Shown: positions 37,311 through 45,994, numbered from the stretch's first letter. The stretch: DNA of 64,000 nucleotides from Novosphingobium sp. G106 (GCF_019075875.1 NZ_JAHOOZ010000001.1:1116001-1180000), one strand, 5' to 3'. The notes: generated from the sequence alone by a model not told the origin. Translations and numbers: made by a program.

Positions 37311-39449
37311 TCAGTACTTGGCGCGGACGCTCGCGAAGAAGCTGCGGCCCTGCTCGGGGAAGCCGTCGGTCAGGACGTAGTACTTGTCGAACAGGTTGCG
37401 GCCGCCGACGCCGATCGTCAGGTAGTCGTTGATGTCGTAATCGGCGCGCAGGCCGGCGGTGACGTAGCCGCCCGTCTGGTAATAGAACGGGTTGTTGGCA
37501 TTGGCCGTGACCGGCGTGACGGTGGTGCGGCCCGAGGCGAATTCGAGGTTCGGCGTCACCTTCAATCCGCCGAGCGGCTGCCATGAGAGATAGGCGAAGC
37601 CCTTGTGGCTGGGGACGTCGGTCAGCTTGAAGTTCCGGATCGTGCCGATGGCGGGGGTTCCGACATCGAAGGTGCGGTGGATATAGCTGTAGTTGACCCC
37701 AGCCTGGAACGCCTGGGTAAGCTGAACCGAAAGCGATATCTCGCCGCCGTAATAGTCGGCGCTGCCGATGTTCTGACGTTGGTTGAGCGGCGTGGTCACG
37801 CCCGGGATCAGCAGCGGCGCATCGGTCCTGATGACCGAGACCAGCGCATCGGTGAGGTGGCTGTAGAACAGCGCACCTTCGAGCCGGATCGGCCCGAACG
37901 AATGGCTGCCGCCGACTTCGAAGTTCGTCGCCCGTTCGGGCTTCAGGTTCGGGTTGGGCAGGGCCGTGCCGAACTGGCTGGAGAACCGCTCGAACAGCGT
38001 GGGGAAGCGGATGCGTGACGAGACGCTGGCGTGCAGTGCGGTGGCGCCCTGTACCCATTCGAGCCGTCCCTGTGCGTTCCAGCCGCTGGCATTGCGCAGC
38101 GGGAAGCTGAACAGGCGGTTTGCGCCGGTCTGGCCGAGCGGCACGCCGAATTCCTCGGCGCGGTCGGTGTCGCGCCAGTCGTAGCTCGCACCCACGGTCA
38201 TGCTCAGGGCCGGGGTGAAGGCGAAGCGGTTCTCGATCGCGGCGCTCCAGGTGCGTTCTTCGCTGGTCTGGACCGGCTCGAAAGTGGGCGTGGTGAAGCC
38301 GGGGCGGCTCGTCTGGCTCTCGGTGTGCTCGTCGTGGCGATAGTGGAAGGCGACGCTCAGCGTGTCGCGCTCGGCCAGCTTCACCGCCAGTTCGGCCGAA
38401 CCGCCATAGGCGGTATCGTCGTAAGGGCTGTTGAACGCGCGGGGCAGCGCTTGGCTGTTCTGCAGCCGGTTGTCCCACGAGCTCAGCAGGTTCTTGTACT
38501 TGTTCCAGTAGGCGCGCGTCTTGACCGTGGCCGTGTCGCTGAGCGCCGTGGTCGAGAGGAAATAGACCCCCTCGATGTTCCAATAGGGCCAGGACCAGTT
38601 GTGCAGCGAAGCGTTGCTGGTGTCGGTGATGTGCAGCGGCGCGTTCTTCGAGCCTTCCTGCTTGGTATAGCTGATCGCATATTCGTCGGTGGCATTGGGC
38701 GTGAAGCCGGCCTTGACGTTGACTCGCCAGTCCTCGGTACGGCTGAAATCGCGCTCGCCGCCGTTCTCGTTGACCGTCGGCTTGAAGCTGCCCGGCAGGT
38801 CCCAGTGATCCTGGAAGTTGCGCGCGTAGGAGGCCTGGGCGTACCACTGGTCGTGCTTGGTGCCGAGCAGGGCGAAGACGTTGTAGCCCGTGTACTCGGC
38901 ATCGCGGCCGAGATTGAGCGTGCCGCGGACTTCGGCTTCGATTTCCTTGGTCGGCTTGCGCGTGACGAGGTTCACCGCGCCGCCCATCGCGCCCGGCCCG
39001 TCGAGCACCGAGGCATAGCCCTTGGCGACCTGCAACTCGGCGATGTCGGGCGTCAGGAAGCGGCCGAAGTCGAGCCGGTTGTCGGCGGGCAGGTAGATGC
39101 GGATGCCGTCGATCGACAGCGGCACCTGGAACCGGTCGAAGCCGCGCACGAACAGCAGCCGCTCGTTGCGCGATCCGCCGCTGTTGCCCGCGGTGACGCC
39201 GGGGATGAGGTTCGCCGCATCGTCGAGCGTGTTGCGGTTGAAGGTGTAGATCGCATCGGCCTTTAGCGTCTCGCCGCCGATCTGCAGCCCCTCGGGCGGT
39301 CGCGCGGTGACGACGATCTGGCCGAGCGTGAAAGTGCCGTCGGTGCTGGCGCCGGTGTCCTCGGCAGGCTGCGCTTCGTCGCTCTGGGCATAGGCGGGCG
39401 CGGCCAGGACAAGTGCGAGCGTCGCGGCAAGGCATGTGATATGGCGCAT
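37311..39449 (-). CDS. TonB-dependent outer-membrane receptor (candidate molybdenum/metal receptor)
   Basis: A 712-aa receptor. The signal peptide ends near AYA-QS (residue 22), a TonB-box-like GQIVVTA follows, and a plug domain with LLFVRGFDRFQVPLSIDGIR and GPGAMGGAVNLVTRKP lies at about residues 60-170. The 22-strand barrel ends with aromatic Tyr (SVRAKY). The ligand is not readable from sequence. A ModE-box-like operator 44 bases upstream and the neighbouring Mop and DUF2478 genes point to molybdate, tungstate or a metal complex. The divergent MbnH-type enzyme instead suggests a copper link. Both are inference. Confidence 0.85.
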   Translation of the reverse strand: MRHITCLAATLALVLAAPAYAQSDEAQPAEDTGASTDGTFTLGQIVVTARPPEGLQIGGETLKADAIYTFNRNTLDDAANLIPGVTAGNSGGSRNERLLFVRGFDRFQVPLSIDGIRIYLPADNRLDFGRFLTPDIAELQVAKGYASVLDGPGAMGGAVNLVTRKPTKEIEAEVRGTLNLGRDAEYTGYNVFALLGTKHDQWYAQASYARNFQDHWDLPGSFKPTVNENGGERDFSRTEDWRVNVKAGFTPNATDEYAISYTKQEGSKNAPLHITDTSNASLHNWSWPYWNIEGVYFLSTTALSDTATVKTRAYWNKYKNLLSSWDNRLQNSQALPRAFNSPYDDTAYGGSAELAVKLAERDTLSVAFHYRHDEHTESQTSRPGFTTPTFEPVQTSEERTWSAAIENRFAFTPALSMTVGASYDWRDTDRAEEFGVPLGQTGANRLFSFPLRNASGWNAQGRLEWVQGATALHASVSSRIRFPTLFERFSSQFGTALPNPNLKPERATNFEVGGSHSFGPIRLEGALFYSHLTDALVSVIRTDAPLLIPGVTTPLNQRQNIGSADYYGGEISLSVQLTQAFQAGVNYSYIHRTFDVGTPAIGTIRNFKLTDVPSHKGFAYLSWQPLGGLKVTPNLEFASGRTTVTPVTANANNPFYYQTGGYVTAGLRADYDINDYLTIGVGGRNLFDKYYVLTDGFPEQGRSFFASVRAKY

Positions 39450-39492
39450 GAGAATTGGCCCCTGGAAATTCTGTTGTCGTTGCGGGGGCGAG

Positions 39493-39514
39493 CCTATATT
39501 TGCCGGTATATAGG
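39493..39514. promoter_or_regulatory. ModE-box-like palindrome between TonB receptor and secreted protein genes
   Basis: CCTATAT-N8-ATATAGG is a perfect inverted repeat. Read with the ModE consensus it gives TATAT-N7-TATAT, matching the TATAT-N7-TAYAT pattern of molybdate-responsive ModE operators such as E. coli modA (established knowledge). It lies 44 bases before the receptor start and 20 before the secreted-protein start, where it could repress both. No ModE gene is in the window. A related 8-base palindrome CTATATAG (41322-41329) lies upstream of the DUF2478 gene. Confidence 0.55.
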
Positions 39515-39533
39515 TATGCAAGGGTTGATCATC

Positions 39534-40070
39534 GTGCGCGCATTTCTCTCCCCGACTGTGGCTTTGCTGTTGCCGTTCCTGCTCGGTTCCGCGGCTTTCG
39601 CGGAGGAGCCGGCCATGGCGCCGGCCGCTACCTGTACCGCACCGGTTGCGCCGACTGGCGAACTCGCGCCGTGGTCGAGCCCTTCCGCGCTCAATGCCGC
39701 GGGCGATGCCGCCGGTCTTCGCGCGGCGAACCTGCCGGTGGCGCAGGCGGCGCGGGTGACGCTGCTGTCGACGCCCGAGGTCAAGTACCCGCTGCGGCCC
39801 GAGAAGCCCGGCGGATCGGTCAGCTACGGCGGGCTCGTCGGCGTCGAAATCGCCCAGGCCGGCACTTACCGCGTGGCGCTGAGCTCGGGCGCCTGGATCG
39901 ACCTCGTCAAGCAGGGCAAGGCCGCTACTTCTGTGGCGCACGGGCACGGCCCCGACTGTACCGGCGTGCGCAAGATGGTCGACTTCGCGCTTACCCCGGG
40001 GCGCTACACGCTCCAGCTCGGTGCCAACGGCGATGCGCAGATCACGGTGCTCGTCGCGCGCCTGCCCTGA
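39534..40070 (+). CDS. Small secreted protein paired with MbnH-type di-heme enzyme
   Basis: A 178-aa exported protein: signal peptide about residues 1-23 (cleavage after AFA), then a beta-rich domain. It has two Cys (one near the mature N-terminus, one in HGHGPDC) and two Trp. I do not recognise a family; it lacks the four-Cys pattern of MbnP. It lies 3 bp before the di-heme gene and so occupies the partner position that MbnP has next to MbnH. It could be the enzyme's substrate. GTG 39534 is preferred (AAGGG upstream, good signal peptide); ATG 39516 would touch the operator. Confidence 0.6.
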   Translation: MRAFLSPTVALLLPFLLGSAAFAEEPAMAPAATCTAPVAPTGELAPWSSPSALNAAGDAAGLRAANLPVAQAARVTLLSTPEVKYPLRPEKPGGSVSYGGLVGVEIAQAGTYRVALSSGAWIDLVKQGKAATSVAHGHGPDCTGVRKMVDFALTPGRYTLQLGANGDAQITVLVARLP

Positions 40071-40073
40071 CCC

Positions 40074-41054
40074 GTGCGGCTATTCCGGACTGCAGCGCTG
40101 CTTGCCGCGATCGGCGTGACCGCGGCCGCGGCGGGGGCGCCGCGATGGAAGTGGAACGTCCCAGCGGGAGTAGCCGCGCCGGCAGTGCCCGCGGACAACG
40201 CCATGTCCACCGCCAAGGTCGAGCTCGGCCGGCGGCTGTTCTACGATGCCGACCTCTCCGCCGACGGCACGATGTCTTGCGCGACCTGTCACGAGCAGCA
40301 TCGCGCATTCGCCGACGGCAATGCCAGCCACCCGGGCGTGACCGGTGAGCCCGGCCGGCGCAACGTACCGGGGCTGGCGAATGTCGCCTGGTTCAGCCGG
40401 CTGACTTTCGCCGATCCGGGGCTGACCTCGCTCGAGGGGCAGGTCGGCGTGCCGGTGCTCGGCATCCATCCGGTCGAGATGGGCATGGCCGGCCGCGAGG
40501 CCGAGATCGCCGCGCGGCTGTCGCGCGACCCCTGTTATCGGACGATGTTCGCCAGGGCTTTCCCCGAGTTCGGCGGGCGCATCGATTTCGGCAGCACGGC
40601 CAAGGCCATAGCCAGCTTCGAGCGCACGCTCGTGTCGTTCGGCAGTCCCTATGATCACGGCGCGATGTCGGTCCAGGCGACGGCGGGGCAGGCAGTCTTT
40701 GCGCGTTCCTGCGCCGGATGTCATGCCGGAGCCAACTTCACCGATCAGGACTATCATCGGATCGATCGCGCCGATCCTCCGGCCTTCGATCCTGGACTCA
40801 GCGAAAAGACCGGCCAGAAGGCCGATCTCGGCAGGTTTCGCACACCGTCGCTGCGCAATGTCGCGCTCGGCGCGCCCTATTGGCACGACGGCAGCGAGCG
40901 GACGCTGGCCGGTGCGATCGGGCGGCATCGGTTGACGCTGACCACCGACGAGAGCGCCGAACTGGTCGCGTTCCTCGAAGAGCTGACCGATAGCGAGTTC
41001 GTCAGCCGTAAGTCGCTGTCGTTGCCTGCGACGGCCTGCGGACGGAGGCTGTGA
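40074..41054 (+). CDS. Di-heme cytochrome c peroxidase family, MbnH/MauG-like
   Basis: A 326-aa exported c-type cytochrome: signal peptide about residues 1-21, heme site 1 CATCH (69-73) and heme site 2 CAGCH (213-217). The stretch from PADNAMSTAKVELGRRLFYD through the HPVEMG motif (132-137) to SFERTLVSF resembles MbnH, the methanobactin-associated MauG relative of the metallo-mystery-pair type. That enzyme modifies a Trp of its partner protein MbnP. Classical peroxidases are less similar. GTG start 3 bp after the secreted-protein gene, so the two form an operon. Confidence 0.8.
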   Translation: MRLFRTAALLAAIGVTAAAAGAPRWKWNVPAGVAAPAVPADNAMSTAKVELGRRLFYDADLSADGTMSCATCHEQHRAFADGNASHPGVTGEPGRRNVPGLANVAWFSRLTFADPGLTSLEGQVGVPVLGIHPVEMGMAGREAEIAARLSRDPCYRTMFARAFPEFGGRIDFGSTAKAIASFERTLVSFGSPYDHGAMSVQATAGQAVFARSCAGCHAGANFTDQDYHRIDRADPPAFDPGLSEKTGQKADLGRFRTPSLRNVALGAPYWHDGSERTLAGAIGRHRLTLTTDESAELVAFLEELTDSEFVSRKSLSLPATACGRRL

Positions 41055-41059
41055 TGGCG

Positions 41060-41266
41060 TTATTTGCCGATCAGCACGTCGCTCGCCTTGATCAGCACGG
41101 TCACCCGGTCGCCGACGACGAGGCCGAGATCGGCCACGGCTTCCTCGGTGATGCTCGAAGTGATGACGTTGCCGCCGCCGATGTCGACCTTGATCTGGCC
41201 GTTGACCGCACCCGGGGTGATCGCGGTGATCGTGCCGGAAATTTGGTTGCGCGCGCTGATCTTCAT
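41060..41266 (-). CDS. Molybdenum-pterin-binding protein (single Mop/TOBE domain)
   Basis: A 68-aa molbindin with the typical start MKISARNQISGTITAI and the motif GGGNVITSSITEEAV, then VGDRVTVLIKASDVLIG. Such proteins form hexamers that bind molybdate or tungstate in the cytoplasm and act as a store or sensor. It is convergent with the di-heme gene (5 bp between stops) and divergent from the DUF2478 gene across 78 bp. It links this island to molybdenum or tungsten handling. Confidence 0.93.
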   Translation of the reverse strand: MKISARNQISGTITAITPGAVNGQIKVDIGGGNVITSSITEEAVADLGLVVGDRVTVLIKASDVLIGK

Positions 41267-41344
41267 GGCTGGCTCCTTATCGAGATTTGGGGCTGTGGGA
41301 ATTTCGGTGGGCGGTTTTGCGCTATATAGAATACGAGGTTTTCA

Positions 41345-41887
41345 ATGGAACGGCAGTCCAAACCGATCGCGATCGTCCAGGGGGCGAGCAGCGCCGAGAT
41401 CCAGCGTTTGCTGGCGGTCTTCGTCGATCGCCATGCGCCGCGTCTGCGGATCGCCGGGCTGATCGAAGGCGCGGCGGGCGAGGGCGCTGCCTGCGGTGCC
41501 GGCCAGCTTCGCAGCATCGGCAGCGGCGGCAGCTTCGCACTGTTCCAGGAACTGGGACCAGGCTCGGAATCCTGTTCGCTCGATAGTTCGGGCGTGGTCC
41601 AGGCGAGCGAGCAGGTCTGCAACGACATCGCCCGCGGCTGCGACCTCGTCGTCCTGAGCAAGTTCGGCAAGCTTGAGGCGGAGAACCGCTCCGGGCTGAT
41701 TTCGGCCTTCGTTGCGGCGATGGAGGCGGGGCTGCCGATCCTGACTTCGGTCTCGCCCAAGCATATGGCGGCTTGGTCGGCCTTCGCCGCGCCATTCTTC
41801 GTCACCTTGCCGCCTGAGATGGCCGCGCTTGAAAGCTGGCAGGCCAGCGCCGGCGACTATTCGAGTTGTCATGCGGAAGCCCCATAA
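41345..41887 (+). CDS. DUF2478 family protein (molybdenum-locus associated)
   Basis: A 180-aa cytoplasmic protein. The patterns PIAIVQGASSAEIQRLL, RIAGLIEG, DLVVLSKFGKLEAENRSGL and GLPILTSVSPKH fit DUF2478. That family is often found beside molybdate ABC-transporter genes and shares a P-loop-NTPase-like fold, though no classical Walker A is present here. Role unknown. CTATATAG lies 16 bases before the ATG and may be half of a ModE-type site. It is divergent from the Mop gene. Confidence 0.82.
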   Translation: MERQSKPIAIVQGASSAEIQRLLAVFVDRHAPRLRIAGLIEGAAGEGAACGAGQLRSIGSGGSFALFQELGPGSESCSLDSSGVVQASEQVCNDIARGCDLVVLSKFGKLEAENRSGLISAFVAAMEAGLPILTSVSPKHMAAWSAFAAPFFVTLPPEMAALESWQASAGDYSSCHAEAP

Positions 41888-42337
41888 GGCAGGGCATCGG
41901 CGAAACGCACTCAAGCGGGCCAGGCAGGCTCCGGCATCCTCTCCTTGCTTGCCCGGCCCTGATCGACTTCCGCCGTCGCCGGCCTTGGAGTCGACTCCCT
42001 CGAAATTACCAGAAAAACCGCCGCGGAACATTGGATTCCTGCGGGTTTGGCGGACAAAAAAGACCCGGACGTTGCCGGCCGGGCCTTGGAAGTTTTGGGA
42101 GAGGATGCCTGAAAGGCCCGTCCCTTATCTGCTCCAACTGACAATGCTGCAAGTGCGAAATACGATGCTGCGAATGCGAAATATGCATGCGGCGATCGCC
42201 CTGCTGTGATGCCGAAACGGCGCGTTGGAGTCTTATCCTCAGCTATCTCTCGGCAAACGCGACGGGCCGATGGGAAGCTATTGAGTCGATTGTCGAAAAA
42301 CGCTTGAACCGGCGAATCAACTGTGATTCTATTAGCC
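41888..42337. other. 450-bp non-coding, strongly structured region before ftsB
   Basis: No convincing gene. It holds a perfect 12-base inverted repeat GGCATCCTCTCC/GGAGAGGATGCC (41933-41944 and 42098-42109) that encloses GCCCGGCC/GGCCGGGC (41951-41958 and 42077-42084) and a 12-base palindrome near 41988-41999. An intrinsic terminator faces the minus strand at 42056-42085. Two 21-base near-direct repeats lie side by side at 42144-42185. The rod-like outline (about 177 bases) suggests a structured RNA, but I cannot name one. Confidence 0.5.
42056..42085 (-). terminator. Minus-strand intrinsic terminator without an assigned gene
   Basis: Read on the minus strand: a 7-bp stem GGCCCGG/CCGGGTC (one G.U) with a 10-base loop, followed by TTTTTT. 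On the plus strand the G.U becomes an A.C mismatch and there is no T-tract, so the signal is directional. No minus-strand gene is recognised between here and ftsB. Confidence 0.6.
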
Positions 42338-42652
42338 ATGATCAAGAAGACGCGCACCGAACCGAAACTTGCACGGGAAAGCCTGGTTCAGGGATTTGCG
42401 CTGATGAGTCTGCTGGTCCTGGCCGGGGTTTCACTCGTGGGGCCGAGCGGTTTGCTCGCCTGGTCGGAGAACCAGCGTCTGCTCGTCGAACGGCGCGCCC
42501 AAGTGGTGCAACTGACAAAGGAGCGGGACGAGTTGCGCAACCGCGTCGCACTGCTCGACCCGCGCCATATGGACCCCGATCTCGCCGGCGAGCTGCTGCG
42601 CAGCAACCTCAACGTCGCCCATCCCGACGAAATGGTCATGCTGCTTCACTGA
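42338..42652 (+). CDS. ftsB: FtsB/DivIC-type septum formation initiator
   Basis: A 104-aa bitopic cell-division protein: a short basic cytoplasmic start, one membrane helix (about residues 20-42, followed by GLLAWSENQRLL) and a periplasmic coiled coil (LVERRAQVVQLTKERDELRN). Length and layout match FtsB, which links FtsQ and FtsL at the septum. Position directly before pdhA is the rule in alphaproteobacteria. ATG 42338 chosen; a start 15 bases upstream is also open. Confidence 0.82.
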   Translation: MIKKTRTEPKLARESLVQGFALMSLLVLAGVSLVGPSGLLAWSENQRLLVERRAQVVQLTKERDELRNRVALLDPRHMDPDLAGELLRSNLNVAHPDEMVMLLH

Positions 42653-42761
42653 CCTTCGGTTTTTGCGGGGTTTTCGGCCAGCTTTGATCTCGACGCGGCG
42701 CTATCGCTGCGGCTAGCTTGCCCCTATATCGACTTGCGAATCCGCCACAGGGGACAGGAAC

Positions 42762-43922
42762 TTGGCCAAACCCGCCAAAAGCGGCACCGTTGCCGTGAAG
42801 CGTACCGCAGCTAAGACTACGGGCGCTAAGACCACCGCAACACGAAGCCGGGCGGCCGCCAAGCCGAAGGCCGAGCCCGGTTTTCCTGAGGCGGGCGATG
42901 ACAATTTCGCGCTGCGCAGCCTTCAGGAAGCCCACGGTAACCAGAAGCATTACCAGGCCAGCGACGAGGAGCTGCTCCACCTCTACGAGCAGATGCTGCT
43001 GATCCGCCGCTTCGAGGAGCGCGCCGGCCAGCTTTACGGCCTCGGCCTGATCGGCGGCTTCTGCCACCTTTACATTGGCCAGGAGGCCGTCGCGGTCGGG
43101 CTGCAGTCGGCGCTCGACAACGACAAGGACAGCGTCATCACCGGCTACCGCGACCATGGCCACATGCTCGCTTACGGCATCGATCCCAAGGTGATCATGG
43201 CTGAGCTGACGGGGCGCCATTCGGGAATCTCGAAGGGCAAGGGCGGCTCGATGCACATGTTCAGCGTCGAGCACCGCTTCTACGGCGGGCACGGCATCGT
43301 CGGCGCCCAGGTGTCGCTCGGCACGGGCCTGGCCTTCGCGCACAAGTATCGCCAGGACGGCGGCGTCTGCCTTGCCTATTTCGGCGACGGCGCGGCGAAC
43401 CAGGGCCAGGTCTACGAGAGCTTCAACATGGCCTCGCTGTGGAAGCTGCCGATCATCTTCGTCATCGAGAACAATGGCTATGCCATGGGTACCGCGGTCA
43501 AGCGCGGTTCGGCCGAGACCGAATTCTATCGCCGCGGCACGGCCTTCCGCATCCCCGGCATGGATGTCAACGGCATGGACGTGCTCGAAGTGCGCGCCGC
43601 GGCCGAGATCGCGCTCGACTATGTCCGCCAAGGCAATGGGCCGGTGCTAATGGAGCTCAACACCTACCGCTACCGCGGCCACTCGATGTCCGATCCGGCC
43701 AAGTACCGCACGCGCGAGGAAGTGCAGGAAGTGCGCGACAAGTCCGACCCGATCGAGGGCGCCAAGAAGGAACTGCTGGTGCGCGGCGTGTCCGAGGACA
43801 AGCTCAAGGACATCGACAAGCGTATCCGCGCCGCGGTGTCCGAAAGCGCCGACTTCGCCGAGAACTCGCCCGAGCCTGAGGCTTCCGAACTCTACACCGA
43901 CGTGCTGGTGGAGCGCTACTGA
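42762..43922 (+). CDS. pdhA: Pyruvate dehydrogenase E1 component subunit alpha
   Basis: Thiamin-diphosphate-dependent E1 alpha subunit that decarboxylates pyruvate. The 386-aa protein has the ThDP motif from [15 protein letters not shown] to IENNGYAM and the [11 protein letters not shown] phosphorylation-loop region. The first 45 residues are an Ala/Lys/Thr-rich basic extension not needed for catalysis. TTG start at 42762 with AGGAAC just upstream. It shares one base with the pdhB start region (stop at 43922), so the pair is translated together. Confidence 0.96.
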   Translation: MAKPAKSGTVAVKRTAAKTTGAKTTATRSRAAAKPKAEPGFPEAGDDNFALRSLQEAHGNQKHYQASDEELLHLYEQMLLIRRFEERAGQLYGLGLIGGFCHLYIGQEAVAVGLQSALDNDKDSVITGYRDHGHMLAYGIDPKVIMAELTGRHSGISKGKGGSMHMFSVEHRFYGGHGIVGAQVSLGTGLAFAHKYRQDGGVCLAYFGDGAANQGQVYESFNMASLWKLPIIFVIENNGYAMGTAVKRGSAETEFYRRGTAFRIPGMDVNGMDVLEVRAAAEIALDYVRQGNGPVLMELNTYRYRGHSMSDPAKYRTREEVQEVRDKSDPIEGAKKELLVRGVSEDKLKDIDKRIRAAVSESADFAENSPEPEASELYTDVLVERY

Positions 43923-45316
43923 TGGCGATCGAACTGAAGATGCCCGCGCTCTCGCCGACGATGGAAGAGGGCAAGCTCGCCAAGTGGCTGGTCAAGGAAG
44001 GCGACGAGGTCAAATCGGGCGACATCCTCGCCGAGATCGAGACCGACAAGGCGACGATGGAATTCGAAGCCGTCGACGAAGGCAAGATCGGCAAGATCAT
44101 GGTGGCCGAAGGCACCGATGCGGTGAAAGTCGGCACAGTGATCGCTCTGATCGACGGGGAAGGGGAGGAAGCTTCTCCCGCTCCGGCCCCGGCCGTCAAA
44201 GTGGAGACTGCAGCCACGGAAGCGAAAGCCGAGGAACCCGTTGCCGAAACTCCAAAGAAGGCCGACAGCGGTGCAGCCCAACTCGCCAGCGACGCAAAGC
44301 CAGCGAAGGATCCGGCTCTCCCCTCCGGCACCAACATGAAAACGGTCACCGTCCGCGAAGCACTGCGGGACGCCATGGCCGAGGAGATGCGCAAGGACAG
44401 CCGCGTCTTCGTCATGGGCGAGGAGGTCGCGCAGTATCAAGGCGCCTACAAGGTGACCCAGGGCCTGCTCGAGGAATTCGGGCCCGAACGCGTGATCGAC
44501 ACCCCGATTACCGAATACGGCTTCGCCGGCATCGGAACCGGCGCAGCGATGGGCGGGCTTCGCCCGATCGTCGAGTTCATGACCTTCAATTTCGCCATGC
44601 AGGCGATCGACCACGTCATCAACTCGGCGGCCAAGACCAATTACATGTCGGGCGGCCAGATGCGCTGCCCGATCGTGTTCCGCGGCCCCAACGGCGCCGC
44701 GGCCCGGGTTGGCGCGCAGCACAGCCAGAACTACGGCCCGTGGTACGCCAGCGTCCCGGGCCTGATCGTCATCGCTCCCTACGACGCGTCGGACGCCAAG
44801 GGCTTGCTCAAGGCGGCGATCCGTTCGGAGGATCCGGTGGTTTTCCTCGAGAACGAGCTGGTCTATGGCCGCAGCTTCGAACTGCCCGAGCTTGACGACC
44901 ACGTCCTGCCGATCGGCAAGGCGCGCGTGGCGCGCGAGGGCAAGGACGTGACCATCGTCACCTATTCGATCGGCGTCGGCCTCGCGCTCGAAGCGGCCGA
45001 GCAGCTCGCGGGCGAGGGGATCGATGCCGAGGTCATCGACTTGCGCACCCTGCGACCGCTCGATACCGATGCGGTTCTGACCAGCCTCGCCAAGACCAAC
45101 CGCGTGGTCGTGGCCGAGGAGGGCTTCCCGGTCTGTTCGATCGCCTCGGAGATCATCGCGGTCTGCATGGAGAAGGGCTTCGATGATCTCGACGCCCCGG
45201 TCCTGCGCGTCTGCAACGAGGACGTGCCGCTGCCCTATGCCGCGAACCTTGAGAAGGCAGCGCTGATCGACGTGCCCAAGATCGTCGCGGCGGTGAAGCA
45301 GGTCTGCTACCGCTGA
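43922..45316 (+). CDS. pdhB: Pyruvate dehydrogenase E1 component subunit beta with N-terminal lipoyl domain
   Basis: A 464-aa E1 beta subunit that carries its own lipoyl domain at residues 1-80 (lipoylated Lys43 in [13 protein letters not shown]). A Pro/Ala/Glu linker of about 55 residues follows, then the transketolase-like E1 beta core ([47 protein letters not shown]). Lipoyl-bearing PdhB is a known alphaproteobacterial trait. The lipoyl group would be made by LipA (53445-54383 in this window). Confidence 0.97.
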   Translation: MAIELKMPALSPTMEEGKLAKWLVKEGDEVKSGDILAEIETDKATMEFEAVDEGKIGKIMVAEGTDAVKVGTVIALIDGEGEEASPAPAPAVKVETAATEAKAEEPVAETPKKADSGAAQLASDAKPAKDPALPSGTNMKTVTVREALRDAMAEEMRKDSRVFVMGEEVAQYQGAYKVTQGLLEEFGPERVIDTPITEYGFAGIGTGAAMGGLRPIVEFMTFNFAMQAIDHVINSAAKTNYMSGGQMRCPIVFRGPNGAAARVGAQHSQNYGPWYASVPGLIVIAPYDASDAKGLLKAAIRSEDPVVFLENELVYGRSFELPELDDHVLPIGKARVAREGKDVTIVTYSIGVGLALEAAEQLAGEGIDAEVIDLRTLRPLDTDAVLTSLAKTNRVVVAEEGFPVCSIASEIIAVCMEKGFDDLDAPVLRVCNEDVPLPYAANLEKAALIDVPKIVAAVKQVCYR

Positions 45317-45320
45317 ACCC

Positions 45321-45959
45321 ATGAGCGTAGCCGATAGTCTGCTGGAGGCGTTGCCCCCGCTGCACCGCCTCGCTCTGGCCTATGCGCCGAAGGCGGCGCG
45401 TGAGCCGACCTTGGCCTTGCTCGCGCTCGACCAGCGGCTTGCCGGGATCGTCCGCAATTCGCACGAACCTTCGCTCGCGCAGTTGCGGCTTGCCTGGTGG
45501 CGCGAGCAGCTGATGGTCGATGCCGCCGCCTGGCCGCGGGGTGAGCCTTTGCTGGCGGCATTGCAATCGTGGCGGGGCAAGCACACGGCGCTGGTCGAAC
45601 TGGTCAATGGCTGGGAAATGCTGACCGGCGCCGCGCCGCTCCCCGACGCCGACCTGTCCGAGTTCGCCGGTGGCCGGGGCGAGGCTTTCGCGGCGCTGGC
45701 CGAAGTGGTCGGCGCGCCGTGCGAACCTGCGCTGCAGCTTGGCCGGCAATGGGCGCTGGCCGATCTCGCGACCAATGTCGCCAACCCGGAGGAGCGTGAG
45801 GCGGCTGCGCGATTGCTGGCGGCGGAAGGGCGGACTGCCCGGGTCGCCAGGTCGCTTAGGCCGTTGACCGTTCTCCACGGTCTGGCCCAGAGGAAGCAGA
45901 AGGGCCATTCGGCGGTCAGTCTCATGACTGCGATGCGGCTCGGATTGTTGGGGCGATAG
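45321..45959 (+). CDS. Squalene/phytoene synthase-like (NDUFAF6-like) protein
   Basis: A 212-aa helical protein related to the squalene/phytoene synthase fold. The segment LALDQRLAGIVRNSHEPSLAQLRLAWWREQL aligns with the region holding the first aspartate-rich motif, but the DxxxD metal site is not intact. That is as in the NDUFAF6 branch linked to complex I assembly. It is also shorter than true synthases (about 280 or more). A terpenoid reaction is therefore unlikely. It follows pdhB by 4 bp. Confidence 0.7.
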   Translation: MSVADSLLEALPPLHRLALAYAPKAAREPTLALLALDQRLAGIVRNSHEPSLAQLRLAWWREQLMVDAAAWPRGEPLLAALQSWRGKHTALVELVNGWEMLTGAAPLPDADLSEFAGGRGEAFAALAEVVGAPCEPALQLGRQWALADLATNVANPEEREAAARLLAAEGRTARVARSLRPLTVLHGLAQRKQKGHSAVSLMTAMRLGLLGR

Positions 45960-45994
45960 CGCGCTGCTAGTATAATTCGGAAGGGGGCCTTGCC

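Noticed and set aside
42144-42185. Two adjacent 21-base repeats that might be a CRISPR or iteron array
   Set aside because: Only two units without spacers, imperfect, and no cas or replication gene nearby.
41911-42357. Minus-strand 148-aa open frame before ftsB
   Set aside because: It overlaps the structured region and the orphan terminator, shows no domain pattern and has no ribosome site.
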